From Lentisphaerota bacterium (GTDB taxonomy: Bacteria; Verrucomicrobiota; Kiritimatiellia; PWTM01), in the NCBI GenBank assembly GCA_016873715.1, contig VGWF01000031.1, forward strand, positions 1-38,227: a stretch of 38,227 bases of DNA. Reading direction: 5' to 3'. Positions 7,434-15,062 of this stretch are shown here, piece after piece (the stretch's first letter is position 1; each line of letters begins with the position of its first letter). Under the pieces are notes generated by a model that saw only the letters and a program-made list of their open reading frames with translations, was not told where the DNA came from and made no database searches. The position numbers were made by a program, and so were the translations under genes.

Positions 7434-8897
7434 ATGCCCGACACCACGGACCGACGCGAGTTTCTGAAATCGGCCGCCGCCCTGTCCGTCCTCGCCGCCT
7501 GGCCGGCGGGATGCGCCACGCTTCCGACCTTGCCGCCGTCCCCCGGGGCGCGAGCGAAGAAGCCGGCGGTCATCCGCGGCGCGTTCTTCTACCCGTCGCA
7601 GGAGGTCGTCCTGGCCGGCAAGTGCGAGGACAGCTGGAGCGCGCAGCAGTGGTCGACCTGGCCGGGCAACCAGTTCCGGCCGGAGGAACAGCACGCGAAG
7701 TTCCTCGGCGAGCTCCGCCGCATGGCCGCGGGACTCGACGTCCGCCTCGCGCTGGAGGAGCAGCCGCTGGGCACGAACGCCGGCGTGGAGGCCTTCCTCG
7801 CCGACATCGCGAAGACGAAGCCGGACGCGCTGCTCCTGGTGAACTTCTGGAACACGTTCAGCGCGAAGATCCGGCCGATCCTCGATGCGTTCCAGGGCCC
7901 GATCATCCTCTACCACGCCGTCGGCGCGAACCACCAACTGCCGCCCGAGCCCTTCCGCGCCGCGCCGCCGCACGTGCAGTACATCCATTCCATCGAGAAC
8001 TGGGAGGCGATCGAGCGGGGACTGCGCGCCGTGCACGCGAAGACGCGGCTGGCGCAGAGCCGCCTGCTGCGCGTGTCGGGGCGGCTGACGCAGGAGGCGG
8101 ACGACCGCGACGCCCTCCTCGGCCTGCCGATCCACGGCATCCCGGCCGCCCACTTCAACGACCTCTTCGACGCGACCCCGGTCACGCCGGAGATGGATCG
8201 GCTCGCGCGGACGGTGCGGCGCGCCGCCCGCCGGGTCACGGACCTCGAGTCGAAGGCCTTCCTCGACGGCGTCCGCGCGCACGCGACGGTCAACGCACTC
8301 CTGGAGCGCCACGGGGCCGACGCGATCACGATCGAATGCCTCTTCCTCAAGCACCGCAAGCCGTGCCTGAGTTTCGCGCTCAACAACGGCGCGCTCGTGC
8401 CGTGCGGATGCGAGAACGACCTGAACGCATCGCTGTCGCTCATGCTCGGCGCCGCGCTGTTCGGCCGGGGCGGCTTCCAGCACAACCCGGAGTTCGACAC
8501 GGAGAGGAACCGGTACTTCGCCTCCCACTGCACCTGCACGACCCGCCTGCACGGGCCCCGCGGCCCGGACGTGGTCTACGACCTGCGCCCCTTCTTCCAC
8601 CAACAGCCGAAGTCGCTCGCGCTGGACGTGCAATGGCCGGCCGGGGAGCGGGCGACGCTCTTCAAGCTCCAGACCGCGACGAAGACGATCGACGCATGGC
8701 GCGGGACGGTCGTCGACTCGCCCGCCTGCCCGCCGACCGGCGGGTGCGCGACGCGCGTGCTGCTGGACCTCGACGGCGTCGCCGACGTGTGCAGCGTCTA
8801 CGCCGGCCCGCACCCGATCCTCTACTGCGGCGACTTCGCGAAGCACGCCAAGGTCTTTGCGCGGTTCTACGGGCTGGAGATCCGGACCAACGCCTGA
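7434..8897 (+). CDS. Exported L-fucose/L-arabinose isomerase-like protein (Tat signal, lipobox)
   Basis: 487 aa. The ATG is preceded by a strong GGGAGGA. The N-terminus is a Tat signal (RREFLKSAAALSVLAAW) followed by AGC, a possible lipoprotein Cys near residue 25. The C-terminal half resembles fucose/arabinose isomerase-like proteins: TIECLFLKHRKPCLSF, then PCGCENDLNASLSLMLG and ASHCTCTTRLHG, where the Glu and His would be the metal-ligand type residues of that fold. Classical FucI and AraA are cytoplasmic, so an exported relative is unusual and its reaction is unknown. The nearby sulfatase and the fucosidase at 33454 make a role in handling released fucose-like sugars plausible, but this is inference. 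Confidence 0.7.
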   Translation: MPDTTDRREFLKSAAALSVLAAWPAGCATLPTLPPSPGARAKKPAVIRGAFFYPSQEVVLAGKCEDSWSAQQWSTWPGNQFRPEEQHAKFLGELRRMAAGLDVRLALEEQPLGTNAGVEAFLADIAKTKPDALLLVNFWNTFSAKIRPILDAFQGPIILYHAVGANHQLPPEPFRAAPPHVQYIHSIENWEAIERGLRAVHAKTRLAQSRLLRVSGRLTQEADDRDALLGLPIHGIPAAHFNDLFDATPVTPEMDRLARTVRRAARRVTDLESKAFLDGVRAHATVNALLERHGADAITIECLFLKHRKPCLSFALNNGALVPCGCENDLNASLSLMLGAALFGRGGFQHNPEFDTERNRYFASHCTCTTRLHGPRGPDVVYDLRPFFHQQPKSLALDVQWPAGERATLFKLQTATKTIDAWRGTVVDSPACPPTGGCATRVLLDLDGVADVCSVYAGPHPILYCGDFAKHAKVFARFYGLEIRTNA

Positions 8898-8961
8898 CGC
8901 GCGCCACGGGCGCTCGGGCGGCCGGGCGAGGATCCTCCATCCGGCTCCGACTTTTTCTCCC

Positions 8962-9086
8962 CACCGGGACAAGCCCGGTGGGACCGTGAGGTACAGGGCG
9001 GGGGTCAAGCCCGGTGGGACCGTGAGGTACAGGGCGGGGGTCAAGCCCCGTGGGACCGTAAGCCCGGTGGGACCGTGAGGCACAGG
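8962..9086. repeat. 36-bp tandem repeat with a hairpin at its left edge
   Basis: A unit beginning AAGCCCGGTGGGACCGTGAG is present at 8971-9006 and 9007-9042, with truncated copies at 9043 and 9059. The first copy also pairs with the preceding CCCACCGGG (8961-8969), giving a strong stem CCCACCGGG/CCCGGTGGG. It fills the spacer between the isomerase-like gene and the convergent sulfatase. No terminator T-run lies on the correct side for either gene. Confidence 0.75.
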
Positions 9087-9115
9087 CGCTGTGAGACCGC
9101 GATGCGCGGGATGGG

Positions 9116-10573
9116 TCAGCGGCGCGGCGACTGGACCTCGCCCTCGTCGGGACCGTAGGGGATCGCCCCGTTGGCCCGGACGCGGTAGCCGTGGTGCGCA
9201 AGGTAGTGCGCCTTCGGCTTGAACTCGTCGCCGATGCGCTTCAGCGCAGCCTGCAGCTTCGCGTCGAGATCCTTGCGGAGATCCGCCGCGGCGGGGTCGC
9301 CGGCCAGGTTCCTCATCTGGTGCGGGTCGGCCATGGTGTCGTAGAGCAGCCACGGTCCGTCGATCGCACGGACGTAGCTGTGGCGGGCCGTGCGGACGCC
9401 CCGGTACTCGCGGCCCTTGGAGAAGTTGTCGAACGGCGCGACGTTCATGAAGAGCACCGCGCGGTCCTCCGGGCCGCCGCCGCGGACCAGGGCGGACATG
9501 TCCTCGCCCTCGACCGACGGCGGCACGGGCACGCCGGCGAGGGAGAGCAGGGTGGGGAGGATGTCGGGCGTGACGATCGGGGTGCGGACGACGCGGCCCT
9601 GCGCGCCGTGCAGCGCGGGGTAGCGGAGCAGGAACGGCACGAGGATCGACTCGTCCCACGGCACCTGCTTCTGGCATGCCGGGCAGCCCTGCGAACCCAT
9701 CATCTCTCCGTGGTCGGACGTGAAGACCAGGATCGTGTCGCGCTCGATGCCGGATTCCCGAAGCGCGTCGAGAAGGCGGCCGACGCAGCGGTCGAGGGCC
9801 ATGCCGTGCGCGTAGTAGCCCTGCGCCTCGCGCCGCAGCTTCTCGTCGATCGACTCCGCGGGCACGTTGGGCGGGAAGCGGATCGACTCCGGCGGGAGGA
9901 GCGCCTTGAACTCGTCCGGCGCGGTGGCGTGCGGGAAGTGCGGCGTGCCGTAGGAGACGGTCAGGAAGAACGGCCGGTCGCCGTTCGCGTGCGCGGCGAT
10001 GTAGCGCCGCGCGTCGTCGGTCTGCGCGTAGGCGTCGTAGCCCTCCCAGATCCTCTTCACCGGCGAGTCGCCCTCGTAGTAGTGGGACTTCGGGTAGTCG
10101 TGGTCGCACTCGGCGGCCTTCCAGTAGTCGAAGCCCTGGCGGCGCGCGGGCGCAACGAAGGCGGCGCGGCCGTGGCCGTCGAGGTGCCACTTGCCGATGT
10201 AGCCGGTCGCGTAGCCGGCGGCCTTGAGCGTCTCGGCGAGGCAGACCTCGCCGTCGGGCAGGTAGAGGTCGTTGAGGAACATGCCGGTCGAGGTCGGGTA
10301 GCGCCCGGTCAGCAACGCGGCGCGGTAGGGCGTGCAGACGGGACAGACGGAGACCGCGGTGCGGAAGTCGACCGACCGGGCGGCGAGGGCGTCGATCACC
10401 GGCGTCCGCGCGTTCGGGTCGCCGGTGTAGCCGAAGGCCGAGGCGCGCCACTGGTCCGCCAGGACGTACAGGATGTTCGGGCGGCGCGGCGCGGCGGCGG
10501 CCCGGGGCGGGCGGGCGGCGAGCGCGAGGGCCGCGGCCGAGGCGGTCCGGAGGAAATCCCGTCGAGGCATCAT
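9116..10573 (-). CDS. Tat-exported type I sulfatase (formylglycine-dependent)
   Basis: 485 aa. The start is the first of two adjacent ATGs (10573), preceded by GGAGGA. A Tat signal (RRDFLRTASAAALALA) implies export. Sulfatase features: PNILYVLADQWR (metal-binding Asp, about residue 40), CTPYRAALLTGRYP, a C-x-P-x-R formylglycine site (Cys about 80), GKWHLDGHG, and TSDHGEMMG (second metal site, about 280). It should hydrolyse sulfate esters, probably on a polysaccharide. The substrate cannot be read from the sequence, although the fucosidase in the window hints at sulfated fucans. A formylglycine-generating or anSME activator must exist elsewhere. The ATGATG overlaps the TGA of the upstream glycosyltransferase gene, suggesting coupled translation. 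Confidence 0.93.
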   Translation of the reverse strand: MMPRRDFLRTASAAALALAARPPRAAAAPRRPNILYVLADQWRASAFGYTGDPNARTPVIDALAARSVDFRTAVSVCPVCTPYRAALLTGRYPTSTGMFLNDLYLPDGEVCLAETLKAAGYATGYIGKWHLDGHGRAAFVAPARRQGFDYWKAAECDHDYPKSHYYEGDSPVKRIWEGYDAYAQTDDARRYIAAHANGDRPFFLTVSYGTPHFPHATAPDEFKALLPPESIRFPPNVPAESIDEKLRREAQGYYAHGMALDRCVGRLLDALRESGIERDTILVFTSDHGEMMGSQGCPACQKQVPWDESILVPFLLRYPALHGAQGRVVRTPIVTPDILPTLLSLAGVPVPPSVEGEDMSALVRGGGPEDRAVLFMNVAPFDNFSKGREYRGVRTARHSYVRAIDGPWLLYDTMADPHQMRNLAGDPAAADLRKDLDAKLQAALKRIGDEFKPKAHYLAHHGYRVRANGAIPYGPDEGEVQSPRR

Positions 10574-11652
10574 GGCGTGCTCCTCCCGCCGGCGGCGTCC
10601 GCCAGCATGTCGTCGTACAGGGCGCGGTACTTCGCGATGGTGGTGTCGATGGAGAAGGCGGTGCGGACGCGTTCGAGGGCGCGCGCGGCGCAGGCCCGGC
10701 GGAGGGCGTCGTCCCCGGTCATCCGCCGCAGCGCGGCGGCCAGCGCCGCGGCGTCGCCGGGCGGGGCGAGCAGGCCCTCGACGCCGTCGCGCACGATCTC
10801 CGCGGGTCCGCCGACGTTGCTGACGACGGCCGGGACACCCTGCGCCATCGCCTCGAGCACCGCCTTGCACAGGCCCTCCTGCTCGTTGGACGGCATGACC
10901 ATGATCTCGCAGGCGCCGAGCAGCGACGTCGCGTCGGCCTGGTGCCCGACGAAATGAATGCGTCGGCTGCGCGCCGGGTCGCGGGCCATCCGATCGAGGG
11001 CGGGGTCGCTGATCTCCCCGATGAACAGAAGGTGGACCTCCGGCTCCGCCGGAAGCCGCTCGAAAGCCTCGACGAGCGTCGGCCCCATCTTCCAGTCGCG
11101 CCAGCGGGCCGCCGTTCCGACGAGCCGCGCGCCGGGCGGCAGGCCGAGGGCCGCGAGGCGGTCCGGCGTCGCGGCGCGGTACCACGCGGGGTCGTGGCCC
11201 TTGTAGATCGTCGCAAGCTTCGGGGCCGGCCAGCCCTGCCGCTCGATCTCGGCGCGCACGGTGGAGCTCAGGCATGCGATGCGCGTGACGCCGCAGCGGC
11301 GGTAGAGCCGGCGCGAGCGCCACGAGACGAAGGGGGCGCCGCGATAGATCACCCACGACCCCGGCCCGGGCGGCAGCGCCTTCCATGTCTCGTACAGCGC
11401 GGTGTTGTCGAACGCGTGGACGATGTCCGGCCGCAGGTCCCGCACCAGCGCGCGCAGCGCCCCGCGCCGCGGCGACCAGAAGGCGCGCGACCACTTCCAC
11501 GTGTGAACGGGGATGCCCTGCGCCTCGACGATCGATGCGTGCCGGCGCGTCGGGCCGACGATCGTCACGGCGTCGATGCCGCCCCGGGCCAGGCCCGCGA
11601 TCATGTGGGCCTCGGGAAGGTCCAGCTGGGTCGCCACAAAGAGTACGCGCAT
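10570..11652 (-). CDS. Glycosyltransferase family 4 (GT-B fold)
   Basis: 360 aa. The N-terminus MRVLFVATQLDLPEAHMIAGLARGG is the usual GT4 opening. The donor-binding C-terminal domain has VGTAARWRDWKMGPTLVEAF, FVGHQADATSLLGACEIMVMPS (about 255-276) and NEQEGLCKAVLEAMAQGVPAVVSNVGGPAEIV, the retaining GT4 E-x7-E type signature (about 277-310). It probably transfers a sugar to lipopolysaccharide or an exopolysaccharide precursor at the inner membrane. Its stop overlaps the sulfatase start. It is divergent from lpxL. Confidence 0.9.
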   Translation of the reverse strand: MRVLFVATQLDLPEAHMIAGLARGGIDAVTIVGPTRRHASIVEAQGIPVHTWKWSRAFWSPRRGALRALVRDLRPDIVHAFDNTALYETWKALPPGPGSWVIYRGAPFVSWRSRRLYRRCGVTRIACLSSTVRAEIERQGWPAPKLATIYKGHDPAWYRAATPDRLAALGLPPGARLVGTAARWRDWKMGPTLVEAFERLPAEPEVHLLFIGEISDPALDRMARDPARSRRIHFVGHQADATSLLGACEIMVMPSNEQEGLCKAVLEAMAQGVPAVVSNVGGPAEIVRDGVEGLLAPPGDAAALAAALRRMTGDDALRRACAARALERVRTAFSIDTTIAKYRALYDDMLADAAGGRSTP

Positions 11653-11738
11653 GAGACTCCGTCCGCCCGCGCGCCGGCCGGCCCGCGGACAGCCGCGCGA
11701 TCCTACACGAAGTCGCGGAACGCGGCGAGGGTGCCGCC

Positions 11739-11767
11739 TTGACCTCCGCGATTCGTTTCCCCACTAT
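11739..11767 (+). promoter_or_regulatory. Promoter for the lpxL-like gene
   Basis: TTGACC (11739-11744), a 17-nt spacer and CACTAT (11762-11767) give a good vegetative-type promoter. The TTG of the -35 is also an in-frame potential start codon but cannot serve as both, which supports the downstream ATG at 11802. Confidence 0.5.
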
Positions 11768-11801
11768 GCGGCCCCGAACGGCCGCCCGGCGGCCGGCACG
11801 C

Positions 11802-12788
11802 ATGCGACTGATTCCGAAACCAACGCGAAAGCGGATCGAGGTGTGGCTCGCCCGGGCGGGGCTGGTCGCGATCCCGAGCCTTCCCCGGCGGGTCGTCGTC
11901 GGGCTGGCCCGGACGCTCGGCGCGCTCGGCAGCCTCGTGCCCAGCCGCGCCCGCGCGGTCGGGCTGGCCAACCTCGACGTCGCCTACGGCGCCTCGATCG
12001 ACGCCCGGCGCAAGCGCGAAATCCTGCGCCAGTCGTTCCAGACCTTCACCCTGCTCCTGATCGACACCTTCTGGTTCACCCGGGATTCGGAGAAGCGGAT
12101 CGCCCGCTGGGTCGTCTTCGCGCCCGACGCGGAGCGCGTCTTCGTGCCGCGCCGCCAGGTCTGCGTGACCGGGCACTTCGGCAACTGGGAGATCATCGGG
12201 CAGGCCGTCGCCCTGCGCGGCCATCCGCTGATGAGCGTCGCGACCCCGCTGGCGAACCCGGCGGTCGACGAGCTGTTCAACCGCATGCGCCGGACCACCG
12301 GGCAGATCGTCGTGCCGAAACGGGGCGCGATCCGCCGCCTCCTCGGCTTCCTCAAGGACGGCGGCAAGGTGGCGCTGCTGCTCGACCAGAACACGAAGCA
12401 GGCCGACGGCGGCGTCTTCATGGACTTCTTCGGCCTCCCCGCGCTCGTCTCCCCCGCCGGCGCCTCGCTCGCGCGCCGCGCGCGCGCGGAGATCCTGCTC
12501 GGCTTCTGCCTGCCGCGGCCCGACGGAACCTACCTCGCCGAGTTCCCCGCCACGATCGACTCCGCCGCGCGCCCGGGCGAGGACATGAAGGCCGCCGTCG
12601 ACCGCCTCAACCGCGAGATCCTCGCCGCGATCGAGGAGCGCATCCGCCTCCATCCCGGGATGTGGCTGTGGATGTACAAGCGCTGGAAGCACCGCAAGCC
12701 GGGCACGCCGCGCGACCGCTACCCCGACTACACCGGCGAACTCCCCGAGACGCCGCCCGCGCCGGACGCGCCCGCCGGCGAGGAGTGA
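11802..12788 (+). CDS. lpxL: Lipid A biosynthesis acyltransferase (LpxL/HtrB family)
   Basis: About 328 aa. The catalytic H-x4-E motif is VTGHFGNWEII (about residues 124-130), followed by the LPLAT-type KRGAIRRLLGFLKDGGKVALLLDQN and the end WLWMYKRWKHRKPG typical of LpxL/LpxM. It transfers a secondary acyl chain to Kdo-lipid IVA or a related precursor at the inner membrane, which implies an outer membrane with lipid A. ATG 11802 (MRLIPKP) was chosen because ATG 11766 and TTG 11739 overlap the predicted promoter. A GT2 gene follows 1 nt after its stop codon, and an LPS or glycolipid assembly role for the pair is plausible. Confidence 0.87.
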   Translation: MRLIPKPTRKRIEVWLARAGLVAIPSLPRRVVVGLARTLGALGSLVPSRARAVGLANLDVAYGASIDARRKREILRQSFQTFTLLLIDTFWFTRDSEKRIARWVVFAPDAERVFVPRRQVCVTGHFGNWEIIGQAVALRGHPLMSVATPLANPAVDELFNRMRRTTGQIVVPKRGAIRRLLGFLKDGGKVALLLDQNTKQADGGVFMDFFGLPALVSPAGASLARRARAEILLGFCLPRPDGTYLAEFPATIDSAARPGEDMKAAVDRLNREILAAIEERIRLHPGMWLWMYKRWKHRKPGTPRDRYPDYTGELPETPPAPDAPAGEE

Positions 12789-12789
12789 C

Positions 12790-13647
12790 ATGATCAGCAT
12801 CATCACCAGCGTCCACAACCAGCTCGGCATGAACCGGCTCTTCGTCGAGGCGCTGAAGGCGAGGACACACCACCCGTTCCAGCTGATCGTCGTGGACAAC
12901 GCCTCGACCGACGGCTCCGCCGACTACTTCGAGTCCGAGGGCGCCGAGGTCATCCGCAACCCCGGCAACTACAGCTACCCCTACTGCCAGAACCAGGGCA
13001 TCGCCCTCGCGAAGCACGACCCCCTGATGTTCCTGAACAACGACGTGATCGTGTCGCAGGACTGGGACCGCATCTCCCTCGAGCTGATGGCGGCCCACGG
13101 CCTCGACTTCGCCTCGTGCGCCGGCACCAACCGCCTGCACCGCAAGACCACGACCCGCGTTCACATGAAGCGCTGGTTCGCGATCAAGTACCCGCTCCTG
13201 CACCTCGGCCACGGCCGCGGCATGCTCAGGTTCATGCACGACCTCTTCTTCCTGGGGAACTTCGACGGCTTCTGCCGCCGCCACCGCCGCCACAACGCCG
13301 GCCTCGTCGTCGAGGGCATCGCCGGCTTCAACGTCTGGATGACCCGCCGCGGGCTCGAGGCCATCGGCCCGTGGGACGAACGCCTCATGGCCGCCGACTT
13401 CGACGTCTTCCTCCGTGCCAAGACCCGCGCCCTCGAGGTCGGCGACATCAAGCCCGTCCACCTCCTCTGCGAGGTCTACATGCACCACTTCATGCGCCTG
13501 ACGCTGAAGGGGGACCACCCGCCGTTCGCCGACGCGGACCGCCTCATCGAACTCGCCGACAAGTGGGACCGCCCGACGATCCGCCGCCTGATGGCCGACT
13601 GCGACCGCATCTACTTCCAGAGCGACCGCAGCAGCGCGGATTTCTGA
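12790..13647 (+). CDS. Glycosyltransferase family 2
   Basis: 285 aa GT-A enzyme. ISIITSVHNQLGMNRLFVEAL, then IVVDNASTDGSADYF (about 36-50), NQGIALAKHDPLMFLNNDVIVSQDW (DxD-equivalent NND, about 73-97) and GPWDERLMAADFDVFLRAK (about 195-213) are standard GT2 elements. The N-terminus has no signal and no membrane segment is obvious, so it is probably cytoplasmic or peripheral. It is 1 nt downstream of the lpxL-like gene and surely cotranscribed. The likely role is adding a sugar to the LPS core, O-antigen or another surface glycan. The acceptor is unknown. Confidence 0.88.
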   Translation: MISIITSVHNQLGMNRLFVEALKARTHHPFQLIVVDNASTDGSADYFESEGAEVIRNPGNYSYPYCQNQGIALAKHDPLMFLNNDVIVSQDWDRISLELMAAHGLDFASCAGTNRLHRKTTTRVHMKRWFAIKYPLLHLGHGRGMLRFMHDLFFLGNFDGFCRRHRRHNAGLVVEGIAGFNVWMTRRGLEAIGPWDERLMAADFDVFLRAKTRALEVGDIKPVHLLCEVYMHHFMRLTLKGDHPPFADADRLIELADKWDRPTIRRLMADCDRIYFQSDRSSADF

Positions 13648-13753
13648 GGCAAGAACCGCGTCGGGGTGGCCATGGTCGGGCTCCCGGCGGACCGGCTTCC
13701 GTGCATGGCGCACGCGACGCCCGCGGTCTACGCGACCATCGTATTCCTGTGGG

Positions 13754-14227
13754 TCATGGGGCCGCTCCGGCCGGAGGAGAACGGCCGGACCGGGGCGGGC
13801 GGACCACCCCGCGCGTGTCCGTGATCGGCCCGGGTCCGGTCAGCAGTTCCCAGAACTGCCGGGGAGAGAGGATGCGGATGCCACGGTAGGCTCCAAGGGC
13901 AAGGAGGTCGTCATCTCCAGTCACGACACAATCGGCCTCGCCCGCAACTGCCGTGGCAAGCACCAGATCATCGTCGGGATCCCGGCAGACGCCCCGCACG
14001 TCACGGTCGGGTTCCACGAAGTGGCACAACTCCGCCCACGCTGCGGTGGCCGTCCGGGTGCCAGGGCCGGACGGATGCTTCCGGTGCAGCAGGTCGGCAA
14101 GCTCATGCTGAATCGGACGGGACCAGATGATCTCGCACTGTCCGACGGCCTCGTCGACGACGTCTTCGCAGAACCCCTTGGCCACAAGAGCCGCGTAGAG
14201 CACGTTGGTGTCGACGACGATTCTCAC
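13754..14227 (-). CDS. PIN-domain ribonuclease, toxin of a type II toxin-antitoxin pair
   Basis: 157 aa. VVDTNVLYAAL gives the first acidic residue (Asp 5), and RDPDDDLVLATAVAGEADCVVTGDDDLLAL the later Asp cluster (about 84-105) of PIN nucleases. The order and spacing match the PIN toxin family of VapC-like or COG1569 type. The GTG start overlaps the stop of the upstream RHH gene (GTGA), the usual antitoxin-toxin coupling. The last ~25 residues (after RQFWELL) are Pro/Gly/Arg rich and may be a non-conserved extension. It is expected to cleave RNA when free of antitoxin. Confidence 0.85.
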   Translation of the reverse strand: MRIVVDTNVLYAALVAKGFCEDVVDEAVGQCEIIWSRPIQHELADLLHRKHPSGPGTRTATAAWAELCHFVEPDRDVRGVCRDPDDDLVLATAVAGEADCVVTGDDDLLALGAYRGIRILSPRQFWELLTGPGPITDTRGVVRPPRSGRSPPAGAAP

Positions 14228-14442
14228 GAGACGATCTTGAAGACGTCCTCGTCCGTATAGATCCCGCGAGCCCGCGCCTGGGGCACGAGTTCACGGCGCG
14301 CCGCGCGCAGGGCACGGCGGAAGATGTCCGCCTTGAGGGCCCGGCGGACATACTCGCTGCTGGTGACGCCCTCCGCCCGCGCCATCCGGTCCAGATTCTG
14401 GCGCAGCGGCCCGGGCAGGCTGACCGTGAGGGTCTCTCTCAT
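14224..14442 (-). CDS. Ribbon-helix-helix antitoxin / repressor
   Basis: 72 aa from ATG 14442. RETLTVSLPGPLRQNLDRMARAEGVTSSEYVRRALKADIF is a typical RHH (CopG/MetJ fold) DNA-binding domain, with the beta strand at residues 3-8 and two helices. The C-terminal tail would bind the PIN toxin. A GTG at 14460 would add six residues but lies in the predicted -10 (GATAGT, 14458-14453), so the ATG is favoured. The GTGT...ACAC inverted repeat over 14445-14463 is a possible autoregulatory operator. Confidence 0.85.
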   Translation of the reverse strand: MRETLTVSLPGPLRQNLDRMARAEGVTSSEYVRRALKADIFRRALRAARRELVPQARARGIYTDEDVFKIVS

Positions 14443-14444
14443 GG

Positions 14445-14463
14445 TGTAAGACACTATCACACA
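14445..14463 (-). promoter_or_regulatory. -10-like element and possible operator of the RHH/PIN pair
   Basis: The minus strand reads GTGTGATAGTGTCTTACAC. GATAGT is a -10 candidate 10 nt before the ATG, flanked by short GTGT/ACAC arms. Antitoxins of this fold usually repress their own promoter, so this is a natural site, but the arms are short. Confidence 0.35.
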
Positions 14464-14527
14464 CGAGGGACGACGGCAATCGGCGCGACCGCTGGACAGT
14501 CCGCACCGCCCGCGGGATCATGGGGGC

Positions 14528-15034
14528 ATGGGCGGACACGGACACGCGCGCCGGACGGACCTCGGCTTCCCCTGGCCGGACCCGCCGCTCCGCGTCGTGC
14601 TCGTGCAGCCCGAGATCGCCCCGAACACCGGCGCCATCGCGCGGCTTTGCGCGGCGACCGGGACGCCGCTTCACCTCGTCGAGCCGCTCGGCTTCCGCCT
14701 CACCGACCGTGCGCTGAAGCGGGCGGGGCTCGACTACTGGGACGCGGTCGACCTGCACCGGCATCCCTCGTGGGACGCCTGGCTGGCGGAAGCCCCTTCG
14801 CGGTTCCACCTGCTCAGCACCGCCGGGCCGCGGGCGCACTTCGAGGCGCAGTACCGGCCGGGCGACGCGCTGGTCTTCGGGTGCGAAACGTCCGGCCTGC
14901 CCGACGCGATCCTCGCGCGATGGCCGGACCGCGTCCTCCAGATCCCGATGCGCACCGACCGCGTGCGGTCGCTCAACCTCGCGACGGCGGCGGGCATCGT
15001 GATGTACGAGGCGCTGCGGCAGTGCGCGCGGTAG
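14528..15034 (+). CDS. trmL: tRNA (cytidine(34)-2'-O)-methyltransferase (TrmL, SPOUT family)
   Basis: 168 aa, a normal length. RVVLVQPEIAPNTGAIARLCAATGTPLHLVEPLGF (about 21-55), YWDAVDLHRH, FGCETSGLPDAIL and QIPMRTDRVRSLNLATAAGIVMYEALRQ (about 139-166) are the TrmL trefoil-knot SAM-binding signatures. It 2'-O-methylates the wobble nucleotide of Leu tRNAs. The ~20-residue extension before RVVLVQP is unusual, and the start is uncertain. The next gene starts 28 nt downstream. Confidence 0.92.
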   Translation: MGGHGHARRTDLGFPWPDPPLRVVLVQPEIAPNTGAIARLCAATGTPLHLVEPLGFRLTDRALKRAGLDYWDAVDLHRHPSWDAWLAEAPSRFHLLSTAGPRAHFEAQYRPGDALVFGCETSGLPDAILARWPDRVLQIPMRTDRVRSLNLATAAGIVMYEALRQCAR

Positions 15035-15041
15035 GGCGGGA

Positions 15042-15062
15042 GGTTCCAGGTGCCAGGTGTCA
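15042..15062. repeat. Three 7-bp units (GGTTCCA GGTGCCA GGTGTCA) abutting a start codon
   Basis: Three heptamers in exact register run from 15042 to 15062, the last base being the A of the CPBP gene's ATG. The flavour (GGTTYCA) is related to the GTTTCAG units near 15752, 35604 and 35772. Confidence 0.55.

Noticed and set aside
8945-8985. Intrinsic terminator at the CCCACCGGG/CCCGGTGGG stem
   Set aside because: The T-run lies before the stem on the plus strand and reads as A-run after it on the minus strand, so it has the wrong order for either flanking gene.
8971-9086. CRISPR-like array at the 36-bp repeat
   Set aside because: Repeat copies abut directly with no unique spacers, and there are too few copies.
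11739-11801. Upstream TTG/ATG starts for the lpxL-like gene
   Set aside because: The TTG is the -35 and ATG 11766 overlaps the -10 of a good promoter, so the ATG at 11802 was preferred.
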